NCBI GenBank assembly: GCA_037693485.1
Contig: CM075354.1
Coordinates: 89,463,001 to 89,527,000 of the forward strand
Origin: Kitagawia praeruptora
Taxonomy: Eukaryota; Streptophyta; Magnoliopsida; Apiales; Apiaceae
Length of the DNA: 64,000 nucleotides
Direction: 5' to 3'
Positions 48,068 through 59,182 of this stretch are shown one piece after another (positions within the stretch are counted from its first letter, which is position 1; every line of letters starts with the position of its first letter). A program made the translations under genes and the position numbers. The notes under the pieces were generated by a model. It saw only the letters and a program-made list of their open reading frames with translations, had not been told where the DNA came from and did no database searches.

Positions 48068-49348
48068 TAATCATTTAACTCATGCATGCAAGAAACCTAT
48101 TGGTAGTGTGCCTAAACCTTTCTATGATTGTTCTGTGCCTTTAAGACATAGAGATGCTCCATTCTGTGATAAATTTGACTGTATGCCATGCAATATGAAT
48201 GTTATGACTAGCTATTTCAATCTGAGAAGGCAATTTATTGATGGTTGTATCAGTCACAATTCTCACACATAGTACACAAGGCCAAAGTTTTCAAGTCCTC
48301 CTAGAGCTAGGAAGGTACCTCTGTCACCTAAGTCTGAAACCTCAGGTTCTAAGACTTCTAATAGCGACAAGAAGACTAACACCAAGAAAGTTGATAAGCA
48401 TGTTGCTAATGATAAAACTGTTTCTAAGTCACATGGACCCAAACTTGTTTGGGTACCAAAGGAGAAGTAATACCTTTGTGTTTGCAGGGCAAAGAAAATG
48501 AAAAGTCACATGACTGGTGATATGGTCCTGCTATCACAGTATGAGGAGAAGGCTGGCCCAATGGTTCCTTTTGGAGATGACATCATGGGTAACACATTAG
48601 GATATGGCAAATTGGAAGTTGGTAATGTCATCATTGAAGATGTAGCACTAGTCAAGGGACTCAAGCATAATCTTCTAAGTGTTGGTCAGTTTACTGATAG
48701 AGGATTCAAAGTGAATTTTGACAAAGATGAATGTTTGATCACCCACAAGAAGACTGGTGATTTTGCTCTATCTGGAGTAAGAAAAGGAAACCTGTTTGTA
48801 GCCAATATGGACTCTACATGCAAGGATAAAGTTTGTTGCTTTTACTCAAAGGCATCAAGTGAAGACTGTTGGCTGTGGCACAAGAAGTTATCACACTTGA
48901 ACTTCAAAGCCATTAACTCTCTAGTCAAAAGAGAGTTAGTGAGAGGCATGCCCACACTTGAATTCTGTCAAGAAGGAGTGTGTGAGGCTTGTCAAAAAGG
49001 AAAGATGAAAAGATCAAGCCACAAGTCAAAGACAGTGACATCAATAACCAAGCCCCTGCAACTAATTCATATGGATTTGTTTGAGCCTATCAATATTATG
49101 TCACTAGGAAGAAAGAAGTATGCCTTGGTGATGGTTGATGACTTTACAAGGTATACATGGGTGGAATTCCTGGCATCAAAAGATGAGGCTCCACAAGTAA
49201 TCATTGAGCACATAAAGAAAGTTGACAAGGAAGCAAAGGCCAACAATGCAAGTGTGATTGCACTGAGAAGTGATAATGGAACAGAGTTCAGAAATGCCAT
49301 GCTTGAAGCATTCTGCAAAGAGAATGGTATTTCTCAACAATTCTCAGC
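48068..49348 (+). pseudogene. pol: Element H: gag end, protease relic, integrase N-terminal half
   Basis: The gag tail reads HACKKPIGSVPKPFYDCS, a SIRE gag feature, with stops at 48270-48272 and 48468-48470. The next stretch reads SHMTGDMVLL, the part that normally follows the protease active site. The catalytic DSG itself is absent, apparently by a small deletion near 48490-48500. Integrase is well kept: the HH pair around WHKKLSHLN, the CC pair in CEACQKGK, the first Asp in HMDLFEP and the second in RSDNGTEF. The frame stops at 49348 only because J is inserted between SQQFSA and the following PRTPQQNG. Confidence 0.88.
49344..49348. repeat. TSD TCAGC, left copy, flanking solo LTR J
   Basis: TCAGC before TATAACGACC; right copy at 53220-53224 after GGGCGTGACA. 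Removing J plus one copy rejoins the integrase frame exactly. Confidence 0.93.
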
Positions 49349-50010
49349 TATAACGACCTAGAATTTTTCGCAATTTATAAATGCTTAGTTAATTGTTAAA
49401 TGTGGAAATTATGTGAATTATGTGATAGATAAATTTTTGTGATATCAAAATATGTGTGAAAGCATGTTTATGTGATTCTATGATGACTGATATGTGCCAT
49501 ATATGATTGTGGAATTTTATTTATATTTTTAGAACATTAAAACTATTTTTAAAGTGCATTTTCAATCTTTTGAAAATCATATAAAATCATTGGAAACGAT
49601 TTAAATCATGAAATATTTTGCATTATCATCTTTGAGATGTGATTTAGTTTTTAAAATTAGTGTGGATATTTAATTATGTGTCTTAGTTTTTTTTAATGAT
49701 TTAAAAAGCTTTATTTCTTTTAAAGAACCTTTATTTCGAAAATTCTTATAAAATTCATTTTTGAGCCAAATATTATTTTAAAAATATGGGGACGCTTTTA
49801 ATTTCATGAAATTTATTTTAAAATTTTCTAAAAATATTTTCACCCCATTCTTCTATTTTATTTCGATTTAAAGGAGATTAAAATAATAGTTTTTCAGAAA
49901 AGTAGATAGCAACTGTATAATGACGATTTTGCCCCTAGCTTTACAAAACCACCGCCACCCCGATTGTTTTTCTTCATTCTACACTTTTCTTGTTCAAGAC
50001 CAGATCTCAT

Positions 50011-50056
50011 CTCTCTCTCTCTCTCATAACAAAGCTCTCATTTTTCTCTCTCTCTC
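50011..50056 (+). repeat. CT microsatellites in LTR J
   Basis: Two CT runs separated by a short spacer, close to the place where plant Tekay LTRs often carry pyrimidine-rich transcribed sequence. Confidence 0.85.
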
Positions 50057-51331
50057 CGGTAATGCCTTAAAACCGGACTAAACTCCGATTTTCTTCCATA
50101 TTCGAGCTCTATGCACTCTCCTAAGTTCATATTTAAATTGTGGTGGGCTGCATGTCATTTTTTTGTGATTAAATCAAAACCCACTTCGGGTTATGCTTGA
50201 TTCCAGGCTGTTAACTCTTGTTCTTGTTGTCCAGTGATTATGCAGCTGGTTTACATGATTTTAAGTACTTGTTTTGGTTTATTTCTTGTTGCCCAGTCAT
50301 ATATGGTGTTGCTTTTGAGTTTCTTTTGCTGATTACAACTGCTTTATGTGTTAGTTGTTGGTTAAATTGATTGCATGTCTCGTTATATGTTTTTTTGGCT
50401 TGAATTTCGAAGTATTAGTAAGTAAAGTTTATGTAAATTCGGATTCATGAATTGCTACGTGTTAATTGATATGTTTTGATTATTGTTAGATAATAATTAT
50501 GAAGGTGCAGATGTATTTATGAATTTATAGGAATTGTTAGTTGATTTTCGAAATTTATATAGTAATAAAATTGACTGGAATTAGTGTTATATGAATTTGT
50601 TGTCATGGGTGCTGCACTATCTGTTCTGTTCTGGTATTTCGTGACTGTTTGTACCTTGTTCTGGACAGTGGGCATAAGATGAAAATGTTCTATTCAGAGT
50701 CTAGTTTGTCCACGCGAAAACCTTGTGTCGTTTAAGTTAACGAGTCAAAAGTTATACATGTTTTAGTGAATATCGCGAACAACAGAATTTTCAGTGTCCG
50801 ATTCATGAGTTATCCAGTTCGTTTTTGGTCTAATTAAAATGTATTGGAGATGCAATTTTTATGCAAGATTGTATTGATATTCAGGAAGGTGTATACCAAA
50901 TTTTGTATTAAAATGATAATTTTTCGATTTATTAAAAATGTTTGAGTAAAGTATGTGCAACAGTGTTTCTAGTTTGAAATTTTGCTTCTGATTAAGAAGA
51001 TTAATGTTTTTTTATGGAGTTTGATTAATAAGTAAATTAGTTCAATTTGATAGCAATTTATGAGTTGTAAGTATGAAGAGAATTAGTAGTTGATGGTGGA
51101 TTGATTTGGTTATTGATTTGAGTCGGCTATGTTCCGAAGGGCTAGTCCATTTTACAAAGGAAACTCTGCCCAATTTTCGTCAGAATTATAAGTATTAAAA
51201 CCTATAGTATATTCTTATATGTCGATTACAAGTCAAGATGACCTTATATGTTAAGTGCTTAAGTGACTTATATGAATTGCATGCCTTAACTGCTATATGT
51301 TAAGTGCTTATTTGAATAGCGACAAGTATGT

Positions 51332-51349
51332 TATATATATATATATATT
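51332..51349. repeat. AT microsatellite in LTR J
   Basis: Simple TATATA run of about 18 bp. Confidence 0.9.
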
Positions 51350-53224
51350 AAGTGGTGATGCAATATAGGAATCGTTTGGGTAGATTAGGATGAGTCGTAT
51401 TAGGAGTATAGTGTACTAAGAGAGTGATTATGGCTTATGTAGATTTGAAGGACGTAGGCCCTAGCGATAAAGGAAAGGCTAAGATTGAGTACCAGTAGGC
51501 TGAGCTGTTTGCTGTTGCATACTACCGAAGGCAAGTAATTCTGTCTCTTCTTGAAAGTTCATAATCCTGAGATTGTTATACCATGTTGAGCCATGTTTAT
51601 ATATCCTGCTTTCATATACTTATGCCATAACCCTGATACTTTTTGTTAAATTCTTTTTAACTACTTTCCAAGGTCAAACCTGATTGACTGACCGATAAAC
51701 CACTGTTAAAAGTTAACCTATGTTCGTGACCCGGATACCCTATGTCGATTTTAAAATACTTATCAAAACTCATTTTTTGACTTCAACCCTGTTTTACAAA
51801 CTTGATTTCTTTTATCAAAGATTCTAAAACCTTATGACTTGATCAAATGTTTTCAAACTAAGACTTATCCTATATCTTTGACCTTTGATTTGAAATGTTC
51901 CCTTATACCCTGATCGAAGCCTTGATTCCATTTGAGCCTATGTCTTGTTGATTCAGACTTGTACCTCTATTCCGTGATGTCAGAATACTGAGTTAAACTC
52001 TTTGACTTTTATCATTGCAAATCAAAATGAAATGTTTTCTAAAAAAATGCTTTGAAGCTACTTAGACTGGGCTGATCTGTTATCAGTGAGTCGAAGGTAC
52101 TTCAGGGTAAAGGTTTTTGAAAGGATTTGAGTACTAAAATGTTTTCAAGATTTTAAAATGTTTTCAAAAGTGTTTTCCGAAAGAGATTTTTTAAAAGTGT
52201 TAGGAATTCCGTCAAAAATGTTTTTATATACGGATTCCTGACGATTGGAGAGACGGGGCGAACGGGTAATTCTGGTTCTGTCTGGTTGTGTATTACAATG
52301 TAGTTCTGGTTTGTCCAGTTCGACACTTTTATTTATAGGCCAATGTGTTACCTCTTGGGAACCCAAGTAATCCTAATGAGAGGATTGATACCCAGAGGGA
52401 CTTTGTGTCCGATATGGGGGGACTTTATGGGCTGATCACCCATTCTGTCTTGTTAAAAAGGGATATAAAACCTCCAATCAGTTTTTATCAAAGTGATGAT
52501 TAATTTTACTTTACTGTGAAATTAAATTGTTTTACCACTTAAAATGTCAATTGCTTTACACAGATTTTGAAATATCAACTGTTGTTTTATTTATCAAATT
52601 ATGCCAAGTCATTATCAAATGCCAGTATTGTTTTATCATCTCCAGCATATCTATTGCTATCCTCTTATCAGTTGATCCTCTGTCAAGTCCATATACCAGG
52701 ATCATTGTTATTATTTTCAGAGAGCTATGCCATTTTCTTTCCTACTGTCACCCTTTCAGTTTTCAGTTGAGATCATGATTTACTTGCTGAGCGTTAGCTC
52801 ATTATTATTTTATCTAACCTTTTGACAGTAACTTAAGAATCATGGTCCGTACTATATAAACCGCAAGGAAGCGCACCTACCGTGGTCCCAAGTTGGTCCA
52901 GTTTCAGATAGCTCCCGAGGTAGATGCAATAACAGCTCAGTGAGGATGTTCTAGTGGTTTGGTTGATAAGATAGTTGTGAGAACGAGTTTGTTAAGAATT
53001 TGAATTTAAGGTTTGTAATAATAATTTGATTATGGTTTGTAATAATAAGTAGTTAGACGATGGTTTGCTTGTTTCATACCATTACCTGTGAAAGATCTTG
53101 GATAGTAGAGTTGGGGCCAGTCAGCATGCTATATCTATATTTATATATTTTTAGGTTGTTTGTATCTAGAGTGTGTCAGTGACCCTCCGATCTAGGCCCC
53201 GGGTCGGGAGGGCGTGACATCAGC

Positions 53225-55364
53225 TCCAAGGACTCCACAACAAAATGGAGTTATTGAGAGAAAGAATAGAACTTTAATTGCGGCTGCTAGAACAATGTTG
53301 CTTGATGCAAAGATGCCTACATGTTTTTGGGCTGATGTTGTGAGCACTGCATGCTATATCTAGAACAGAACCCTCATCAACAAAAACACTGGAAAGACAC
53401 CTTACAATTTGATGACCGGAAAGAAGCCTACTCTAAAGTATGTTCATACTTTTGGAAGCAAATGCTTTGTACTGAAGGATAATTCAGAATATGTTGTAAA
53501 ATTTGATGCAAAGGCATTTGAAGGAATTTTTCTTGGCTACTCTATGGAAAGAATTGCATACAAAGTTTATATCATCAGTCAAAAGAAAATTATGGAAAGC
53601 ACAGATGTAACATTTGATGACAGCAAACTACCTGGATTAGAGGAAGCCAATGATGGAGATAAAGATCCATTAAAGTTTGAAAATCTAGTTGATTCTGATG
53701 AAGAGATTGAAACTGAAGTTGAAACTGTAGTTCAATAAATTCAAGTGAATGAGGAAACAAGAGAAGAATTTGTACCAATCAACAGTGGAGAGGCAAGCAT
53801 CCAAGACACACCTGTGAATAGTGGCAACTTCACAGGGGGAGGAAGTGAGAATGATCATGACTTGGATGATGAAGCAAGATCAAGGTTGAGAAATCAGACT
53901 GAGCATTCAAGGAAATGGGATAGATCACACACTGCAGAGCAAATTATTGGAGATCCAAATGCAGGAGTGAGGACTAGGAGAGCAACTTAAAATGAGTTCC
54001 TCTATGGTTGTTTTCTATCTCAGATTGAGCCTAAGAAACTTGATGATGCATTGTTGGATCCAGATTGGATTATTGCTATACAAGAGGAGCTGAATCAATT
54101 TGAAAGAAACAAAGTATGGGAACTTGTGCCAGCACCAAAGAACAGAACCATTGTTGGAACAAAATGGGTTCTGAAGAACAAGATGCATGAAGATGGTGTA
54201 ATAGTAAGAAACAAAGCAAGGTTGGTTGCAAAAGGATACTCTCAACAGGAATGCATTGATTATGATGAGACATTTGCCCCTGTTGCTAGATTGGAAGCCA
54301 TCAGAATATTCTTGGCATTTGCTGCTCATTAAAATTTTAAAGTCTATCAGATGGATGTCAAGAATGCATTTCTGAATGGAGAGTTGGAAGAAGAAGTTTA
54401 TGTGCAACAACCACCTGGCTTTGAGGATCCACATTTCCCAGAATTTGTCTACAGATTGCTTAAGGCATTGTATGGACTTAAGCAGGCTCCAAGGGCATGG
54501 TATGATACTTTATCACAATTTCTTCTTGAAAATCAATTCACTAGAGGCACATTGGACAAGACACTGTTCTACCAGAAGCATGGTGATGATATTATCCTAG
54601 TTCAGATCTATGTGGATGATATTATATTTGGTTCTACTAATGAGAAACTATGTGAGAAATTCTCTAAGCTCATGCAGAGCAGATATGAGATGAGTATGAT
54701 GGGAGAGTTATCATTCTTTCTTGGATTGCAAGTCAGCCAAAGAAAGGATGGCATTTTTATCAGTCAAACCAAGTATATCAAGGATTTATTGAAAAAGTTT
54801 GACTTAGAAGACTGCTTACCTGCAAAGACACCCATGGCCACTGCCACTAAATTGGATGAAGATGCTAAAGGCAAGAAAGTAGATATCTCAGTCTATAGAG
54901 GCATGGTTGGTTCTCTACTCTATCTCACTGCAAGTAGGCCAGACATCATGTTTGCTACATGCTTGTGTGCAAGGTTTCAATCAAATCCAAAAGAGTCACA
55001 TTTGATTGCTATAAAAAGGATCTTTAGATATCTGAAGGGCACTCCAAACTTGGGTTTATGGTATCCTAAGGACACATGGTTCAATCTGGTTGGTTATTCT
55101 GATGCTGATTATGCTGGATGCAGAGTGGATAGGAAAACCACCTCAGGTAGCTGCCAGTTTCTTGGACAAAGGTTAGTCTCTTGGTACAGCAAGAAACAAC
55201 AATCTGTGTCAACTTCCACAGCTGAGGCTGAATACATAGCTGTTGGAAGTTGTTGTGCTCAAGTGCTTTGGATTAGAAATCAACTTAGAGACTATGGACT
55301 TGTATTGGAAAGAATTCCAATCATGTGTGACAACACAAGTGCAATCTCTATAGTTGCCAATCCT
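53225..55364 (+). pseudogene. pol: Element H: integrase end, reverse transcriptase, RNase H
   Basis: After J the frame gives PRTPQQNGVIERKN, which carries the catalytic Glu of integrase. RT follows with ELVPAPKNR, KARLVAKGYSQQ, QMDVKNAFLNG, YGLKQAPRAWY and the catalytic YVDDIIF near 54610-54630. RNase H shows GYSDADYAG, AEAEYIA and CDNTSAI. In-frame stops lie at 53361-53363, 53736-53738, 53988-53990 and 54330-54332; three sit where relatives have Gln. No frameshift is needed. RNase H breaks after VANP at the CACTAC end; the HSRTKHID-type motif that should follow is missing. Confidence 0.9.
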
Positions 55365-55600
55365 CACTACACCAACTATGTCCTATTGCAACACCAATAT
55401 GTATTTGTGTTACAGAAAGTGTTACAATAGACACAAACCTTGGTAGTCTATTGCAATATTTTTAAAAATGTTGCAAAAAATATGAAAAGTGTTGCAAGCA
55501 AAAGGATCATTTTGAAATTTTAGAACAATTGCAATACTTTAACAAAAGCGTTACAATAGACAAACGATTTCAGTCAGCTTGCCGAAAATTGTAGGCGGGA
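55365..55600 (+). repeat. Subterminal repeat cluster of K
   Basis: At least eight TTGCAA/TTACAATA-type motifs in direct and inverted orientation; such clusters bind the transposase in En/Spm-type elements. Followed at 55590-55640 by a GCGGGA-containing stretch. Confidence 0.6.
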
Positions 55601-55720
55601 ATTTGATTTTTTCATTGGGCGGGATAAAAAATGTAGTGAAACGTTAGTACCAAAATATTTCTTACACAAAATTAAAACAAAAAACAAACCCACCACTGTA
55701 TCTCTCTCACACCACACACA

Positions 55721-55739
55721 CTCTCTCTCTCTCTCTCTC
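55721..55739 (+). repeat. CT microsatellite
   Basis: A CT run of about 19 bp in a wider pyrimidine-rich tract (55690-55830). It resembles the 5' untranslated leader of a plant gene, perhaps that of the captured ABIL gene. Confidence 0.8.
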
Positions 55740-56370
55740 AACACCACTCTCTCTCGACCTTATTACTCTACCGACCTCGCCACTCTCTGCCTCTCTCCTC
55801 TCTTTCTCTCACAAATACACATCTCTCATCTTAAATATAATCGATTGAGCAAAAGCCCAAAATCCCAAACCTAATTGAGCAAAGATTTGAGCAAAGCTTT
55901 AATTATAGGTAAATTACCCATCTTTTTTCGATTGTAATGGATTATACATGTATATATATGTATGCATGTGAATTTTTTGGATTGTATGTTCGATTAAAGC
56001 GTTTATTTGTCAAATTTGTTGGATTTTTGTGTTAATTAGTTGGATATATGTGTTAATATTGTTTTAATTTTGTTAACAATTAATTTTATGCTCATAATTT
56101 GGAGGTTTTTCTCAAGCTGTGAGTTTTTTGGTTGGATATATGTGTTAATATTGTGTTAATTTTCTCAAGCTGTGATTTTTATGAGTTTTAAAAAGTGAGG
56201 AGTTGGGAGAGAAGAGAGTAAGGGCTCTTGTTCGGTGCTTATTTGAGACAGGGAAAGAGAGTTAATTGGGGGTAAAAGACAATTGAGGGTAGAATCTATC
56301 TGGGGTTTTTTATTTTGAGAGGTGTAAAATTAAAAAATTTGGATTCTGAATGCAAATTATTATCTTTTAG

Positions 56371-57122
56371 GACTTGAAGAATACAAGGAAGCAGTTGTAT
56401 TCAGCTGCTGAGTACTTCGAATTTTCGTATGAGAAAGATGATGATAAACAACTGTAAGTTGGGTGTTAAAACCTTTTGTCTTTTTTAGTTTTATCATTTT
56501 TCATAGCTCTAGTTATTGTATTATTGCTTTCTGATCTTGCTTTTAATCAACTTGTTCTTGAAGTGTGGTAGAAACCCTTAAAGATTATGCCACTAAAGCT
56601 CTTATTAGTAGTGTGGATCATTTGGGTTCTGTTGCATTCAAAGTCAACACTTTCTTGGATGATAAGTTCACTGAATTTTCTGATACCAAGGTCCGATTCT
56701 CGAACATTAAATAGGTACTCTATATAGTCTGAGAGGCTTGTATTTACACAATTTCGTTTGTTGACAATACCTGAGCATATACATTCTACCTGATAAAAAA
56801 CATATGTATACATCTGGGCTTGTTGCTCTGCTACCATCAATATAACTTGAGAATTATCAGTGTTCTAATATTTGTTCGAAGTGAAGTATTCTGCTTATTC
56901 ACTATGAAGCCAAAAAAAAAATCATTACAATTATACATTGCAGAGATTAAGAATATGACAAGAGTTTACTGAGAATATGACTGAGAATATGACTGATATT
57001 AATTCTTTTGGTCTGCATTGCAGAGACTAAGAATATGCCAAGAGTTTACTGAGCAAAGTGGAGTTCAGCGATAGCCTCTGGTGATTGAAACCCCCCAGCA
57101 CCATAAGCGATACATTTTCCCA
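56371..57122 (+). pseudogene. ABIL (Abl-interactor-like) gene fragment, three exons with introns
   Basis: ABIL proteins are subunits of the SCAR/WAVE complex that activates Arp2/3 actin nucleation. Exon 56371-56453 gives LKNTRKQLYSAAEYFEFSY, with AG before it and GTAAGT after. Exon 56565-56714 gives VVETLKDYATKALISSVDHL and ends NIK then TAG, where the family has a CIEQ-like sequence. Exon 57024-57122 gives RLRICQEFTEQSG and, after a TAG, PLVIETPQHHKRYIFP. Order, phases and introns match a genomic copy of the conserved N-terminal half. Two nonsense codons and no C-terminal half make it a pseudogene fragment. That it is carried by transposon K is inferred from its place. Confidence 0.7.
56938..56973 (+). 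repeat. Partial duplicate of the third ABIL exon start
   Basis: TTGCAGAGATTAAGAATATG...AGAGTTTACTGAG repeats the acceptor and first codons of the exon at 57018-57053 with a few changes, a local tandem duplication about 80 bp apart. Confidence 0.7.
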
Positions 57123-57235
57123 GGCAATTATAATATTGTCTTTATTCGGAATTGCATCTGCTGGAACTTGGATTTTTAATCATTATAATGTTGAGTAAAA
57201 ATTATTCAACTTGAAACTTATCCTTCATTGTGCAG

Positions 57236-57271
57236 CCAAGCCAACTATAAATAGTAATGGCATGTCAGAAA
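57236..57271 (+). pseudogene. Possible short exon, unassigned
   Basis: Between an acceptor (TTCATTGTGCAG) and a GTAAAT donor; the frame reading KPTINSNGMSEK is open. It could be the next ABIL exon, but I do not recognise it. Confidence 0.25.
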
Positions 57272-57909
57272 AGGTAAATAACAGACCTGGCTTGTGTCTT
57301 GATTCGGAATCGAGCAAATGTAAGTGTGAGGAGATCATATTTACCATTCTGCGATTTTATCTTTTAAAGATGTGGGGTGTAACAAAGTTGATAGCTTTGT
57401 TACAATAATTGCTCAACTACAAACTAAAGTATCTAATCATACTTCATTGCCAATTGTTTTACTGAAGCCATTCAACCAATCCAGTGAAACCTGATGCACA
57501 AATTTTCATGTAATGCACTACAATGTTACAATCAAACAATTCTCTGCAACTTCTTGGAATTTTGTTTTATTGAAAAACTTAATTTCTTATACCAGTACTT
57601 AAATTTACAAATTTACCATAAATGCATCATAGGTGAAGAATTCCATCTCATTTTCTAATGTCGGCGTGTCTTGGTTTTGTTTTGCATAATGTCTAGCTGA
57701 AATTGTATGCACATATGCAATGCGATTGTTAGTGTACAAATATTTAAACACAAAAACTAAACCATTTTATTTATTATCTTAACAAAAAAAATAACTCAAA
57801 CATTTTTATGAGGTTTCGTCTTCTATCGTCCTTGTATTATTAGTGAAATAATTGTACTGCTTAGATTAAAAATCTTAAAAATCTTACATGTCTGTTATGT
57901 TGTTTCTAG

Positions 57910-57993
57910 GTTCCACAAACCATGGACATTCTTCTTGCTGAATTAAACAGAATGTGCATATACACTGTTCCAAAGTGCACGAGTTACTCTGAG
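57910..57993 (+). pseudogene. Exon fragment, possibly GLE1-like (nuclear export factor)
   Basis: A 28-codon exon between TTTCTAG and GTATTT reads VPQTMDILLAELNRMCIYTV then PKCTSYSE. It resembles, from memory, a stretch of plant GLE1, the nuclear-pore activator of the DEAD-box mRNA export helicase. It is unrelated to ABIL, so a second source gene is present. The exon at 58414-58452 (DAWEEVIKAE, then a stop) may or may not belong to it. Family assignment is tentative. Confidence 0.4.
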
Positions 57994-58512
57994 GTATTTA
58001 GTCTCAACTCTAGCTATTCACTCTGTCATAGCATTGTAATGGAAGAGTTGATGATGTTATCAATGTCAGGTACCTTTTCTTCTATACGATTGGACTAAAA
58101 ATACACAGGCATCTAAAAGTTCTACCCAAGGTTTTATTCTTGAAAGCATACATTTTGTTCTGCTAAAACCTTAACTACGTAACGCTGCATTTGGTTGGTT
58201 GGCATGACATGGGATGTGAAGGGAATGGAGTTCTTTCCAGTCCAAAAGTTAAACTAAGATTCATTTATCTTTTTATTTGTTTGCTTGACGATTAGCATAT
58301 ATTGCTCTACCTAATAGAGTTCATCTTTTGTATTTCTTTTTTAGTCATTTATGTATTCATGAACCTTGTTGAGTTGATTATGATGATCACTTTGTTATTG
58401 GGTCTTGCAGGATGCTTGGGAGGAGGTCATCAAAGCAGAAGAATATAATTGAATATACAAAAGATAGGCCATCAAAGTAGAATAGATACCAAAGATCATG
58501 TACTTATGCAGG

Positions 58513-58601
58513 TTCATTAAGAAAGGTCATGTAGATATGCAGCAGTTTCCCAGTCTGATGTCTGAACTAGAGAACCTTCGACATGAATCTCAGCATTGCA
58601 G
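58513..58601 (+). pseudogene. Possible exon, unknown gene
   Basis: Between an ATGCAG acceptor and GTACTT donor the frame KKGHVDMQQFPSLMSELENL continues to RHESQHC, a protein-like helical stretch. ACTTATGCA followed by GTTCATT occurs on both sides (58502 and 58608), a short direct duplication. Not recognised. Confidence 0.3.
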
Positions 58602-59182
58602 GTACTTATGCACGTTCATTGCAGGGTCTTCTCATTTTGTGTGGAGATCTGTGCTTATACCCTGGCCTGTCATTTTCTTTTCACAAGAAAAATTCATAAA
58701 GATAAGAGAAATTAAAAGCAGCTTGTGATCACAACAAGATTAAGAATCAGTTAAGTTGAAAGAAAGCCGAAATTGATTTTAATAAACTGATTTTGTTAAA
58801 CGTCGATGACTTTGTAAATACAGGAAAAGTTTAGATATATTGAGGAAATAAGGCCCATATAAGGCCCATTACCAACAACAACAAAAGCCTTGAACCGGGT
58901 TCGCTGACTGGCTCGGGTTTGCTTTTGAACCGGCATGATTTGGTACGTTGGATTAGAATCGGATTTTGGGTCGTGACTTACATTTATAGTCTAAGTACAT
59001 TTTCCACCATCCATCTATCCACTGTTAGCTTTAAGTATTAAAAGTCTTACATTTTCACCCCCTCCCTTCCCCGAAATTTAGAATGATTGCAGTTTTACTT
59101 GACTGAGGTATCTGACCTTTCTGTTTTTCCAGCTTTTAGTTTGCTTACGCATGTTGATTAGGCGATGTGTTTCGAGAATATC

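Larger units (their letters stand above)
49349..53219 (+). mobile_element. Solo LTR J (Tekay-like), 3.87 kb
   Basis: Starts TATAACGACCTAG and ends GGAGGGCGTGACA, matching the TGTAACGACC...TGACA style of Tekay-type LTRs except that the terminal TG has become TA. It is flanked by a perfect 5-bp TSD inside the integrase gene of H. There is no PBS, polypurine tract or protein. It contains CT runs at 50011-50025 and 50046-50056 and an AT run at 51332-51349. Frames such as 52527-52778 have no recognisable domain. Confidence 0.85.
48068..55364 (+). mobile_element. SIRE/Maximus-like Copia H, ends truncated
   Basis: Plus-strand gag-pol in one frame, cut on the left by F inserted in late gag, split by solo LTR J at 49349-53219, and cut on the right by a CACTA-type end inside RNase H. 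Its gag start, extra ORF and LTRs are not in the window. It is the oldest visible layer of this stack by position. Decay is by substitutions to stop codons, several of CAA/CAG to TAA/TAG type. Confidence 0.85.
55365..59182 (+). mobile_element. CACTA-type transposon K carrying gene fragments (left end only)
   Basis: CACTACACCAAC starts exactly where the RNase H of H breaks off, with CCT before it as a possible 3-bp TSD. The first 250 bp carry many short motifs of the form TTGCAACA, GTTACAATAG and GTGTTGCAA in both orientations, as in CACTA subterminal regions. Then come a CT-rich stretch and intron-exon pieces of at least two host genes. I see no transposase. The right end is not in the window; SIRE-like element I begins at 59183 and probably inserted into K. 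Confidence 0.6.
57272..59182. other. Mostly intron-like or intergenic AT-rich DNA within K
   Basis: Apart from the exon-like pieces listed, I see no coding sequence, LTR or transposase here. The stretch 58190-58240 (CATTTGGTTGGTTGG and following) resembles the end of a MITE, but I could not find its partner. Confidence 0.4.

Noticed and set aside
48068..48072. TAATC as the TSD of element F
   Set aside because: The partner at the 5' end of F is outside the window or lost, so it cannot be confirmed.
54015..54434. A 139-codon minus-strand ORF
   Set aside because: Antisense shadow of the RT of element H.
55623..55640. TGTAGTG as the right terminus of K
   Set aside because: It lies only about 260 bp from the left end, before the captured exons, and has no matching extended TIR or TSD.
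58190..58240. A hAT- or PIF-type MITE end (CATTTGGTTGG...)
   Set aside because: Only one end was seen; no terminal partner or TSD could be matched.
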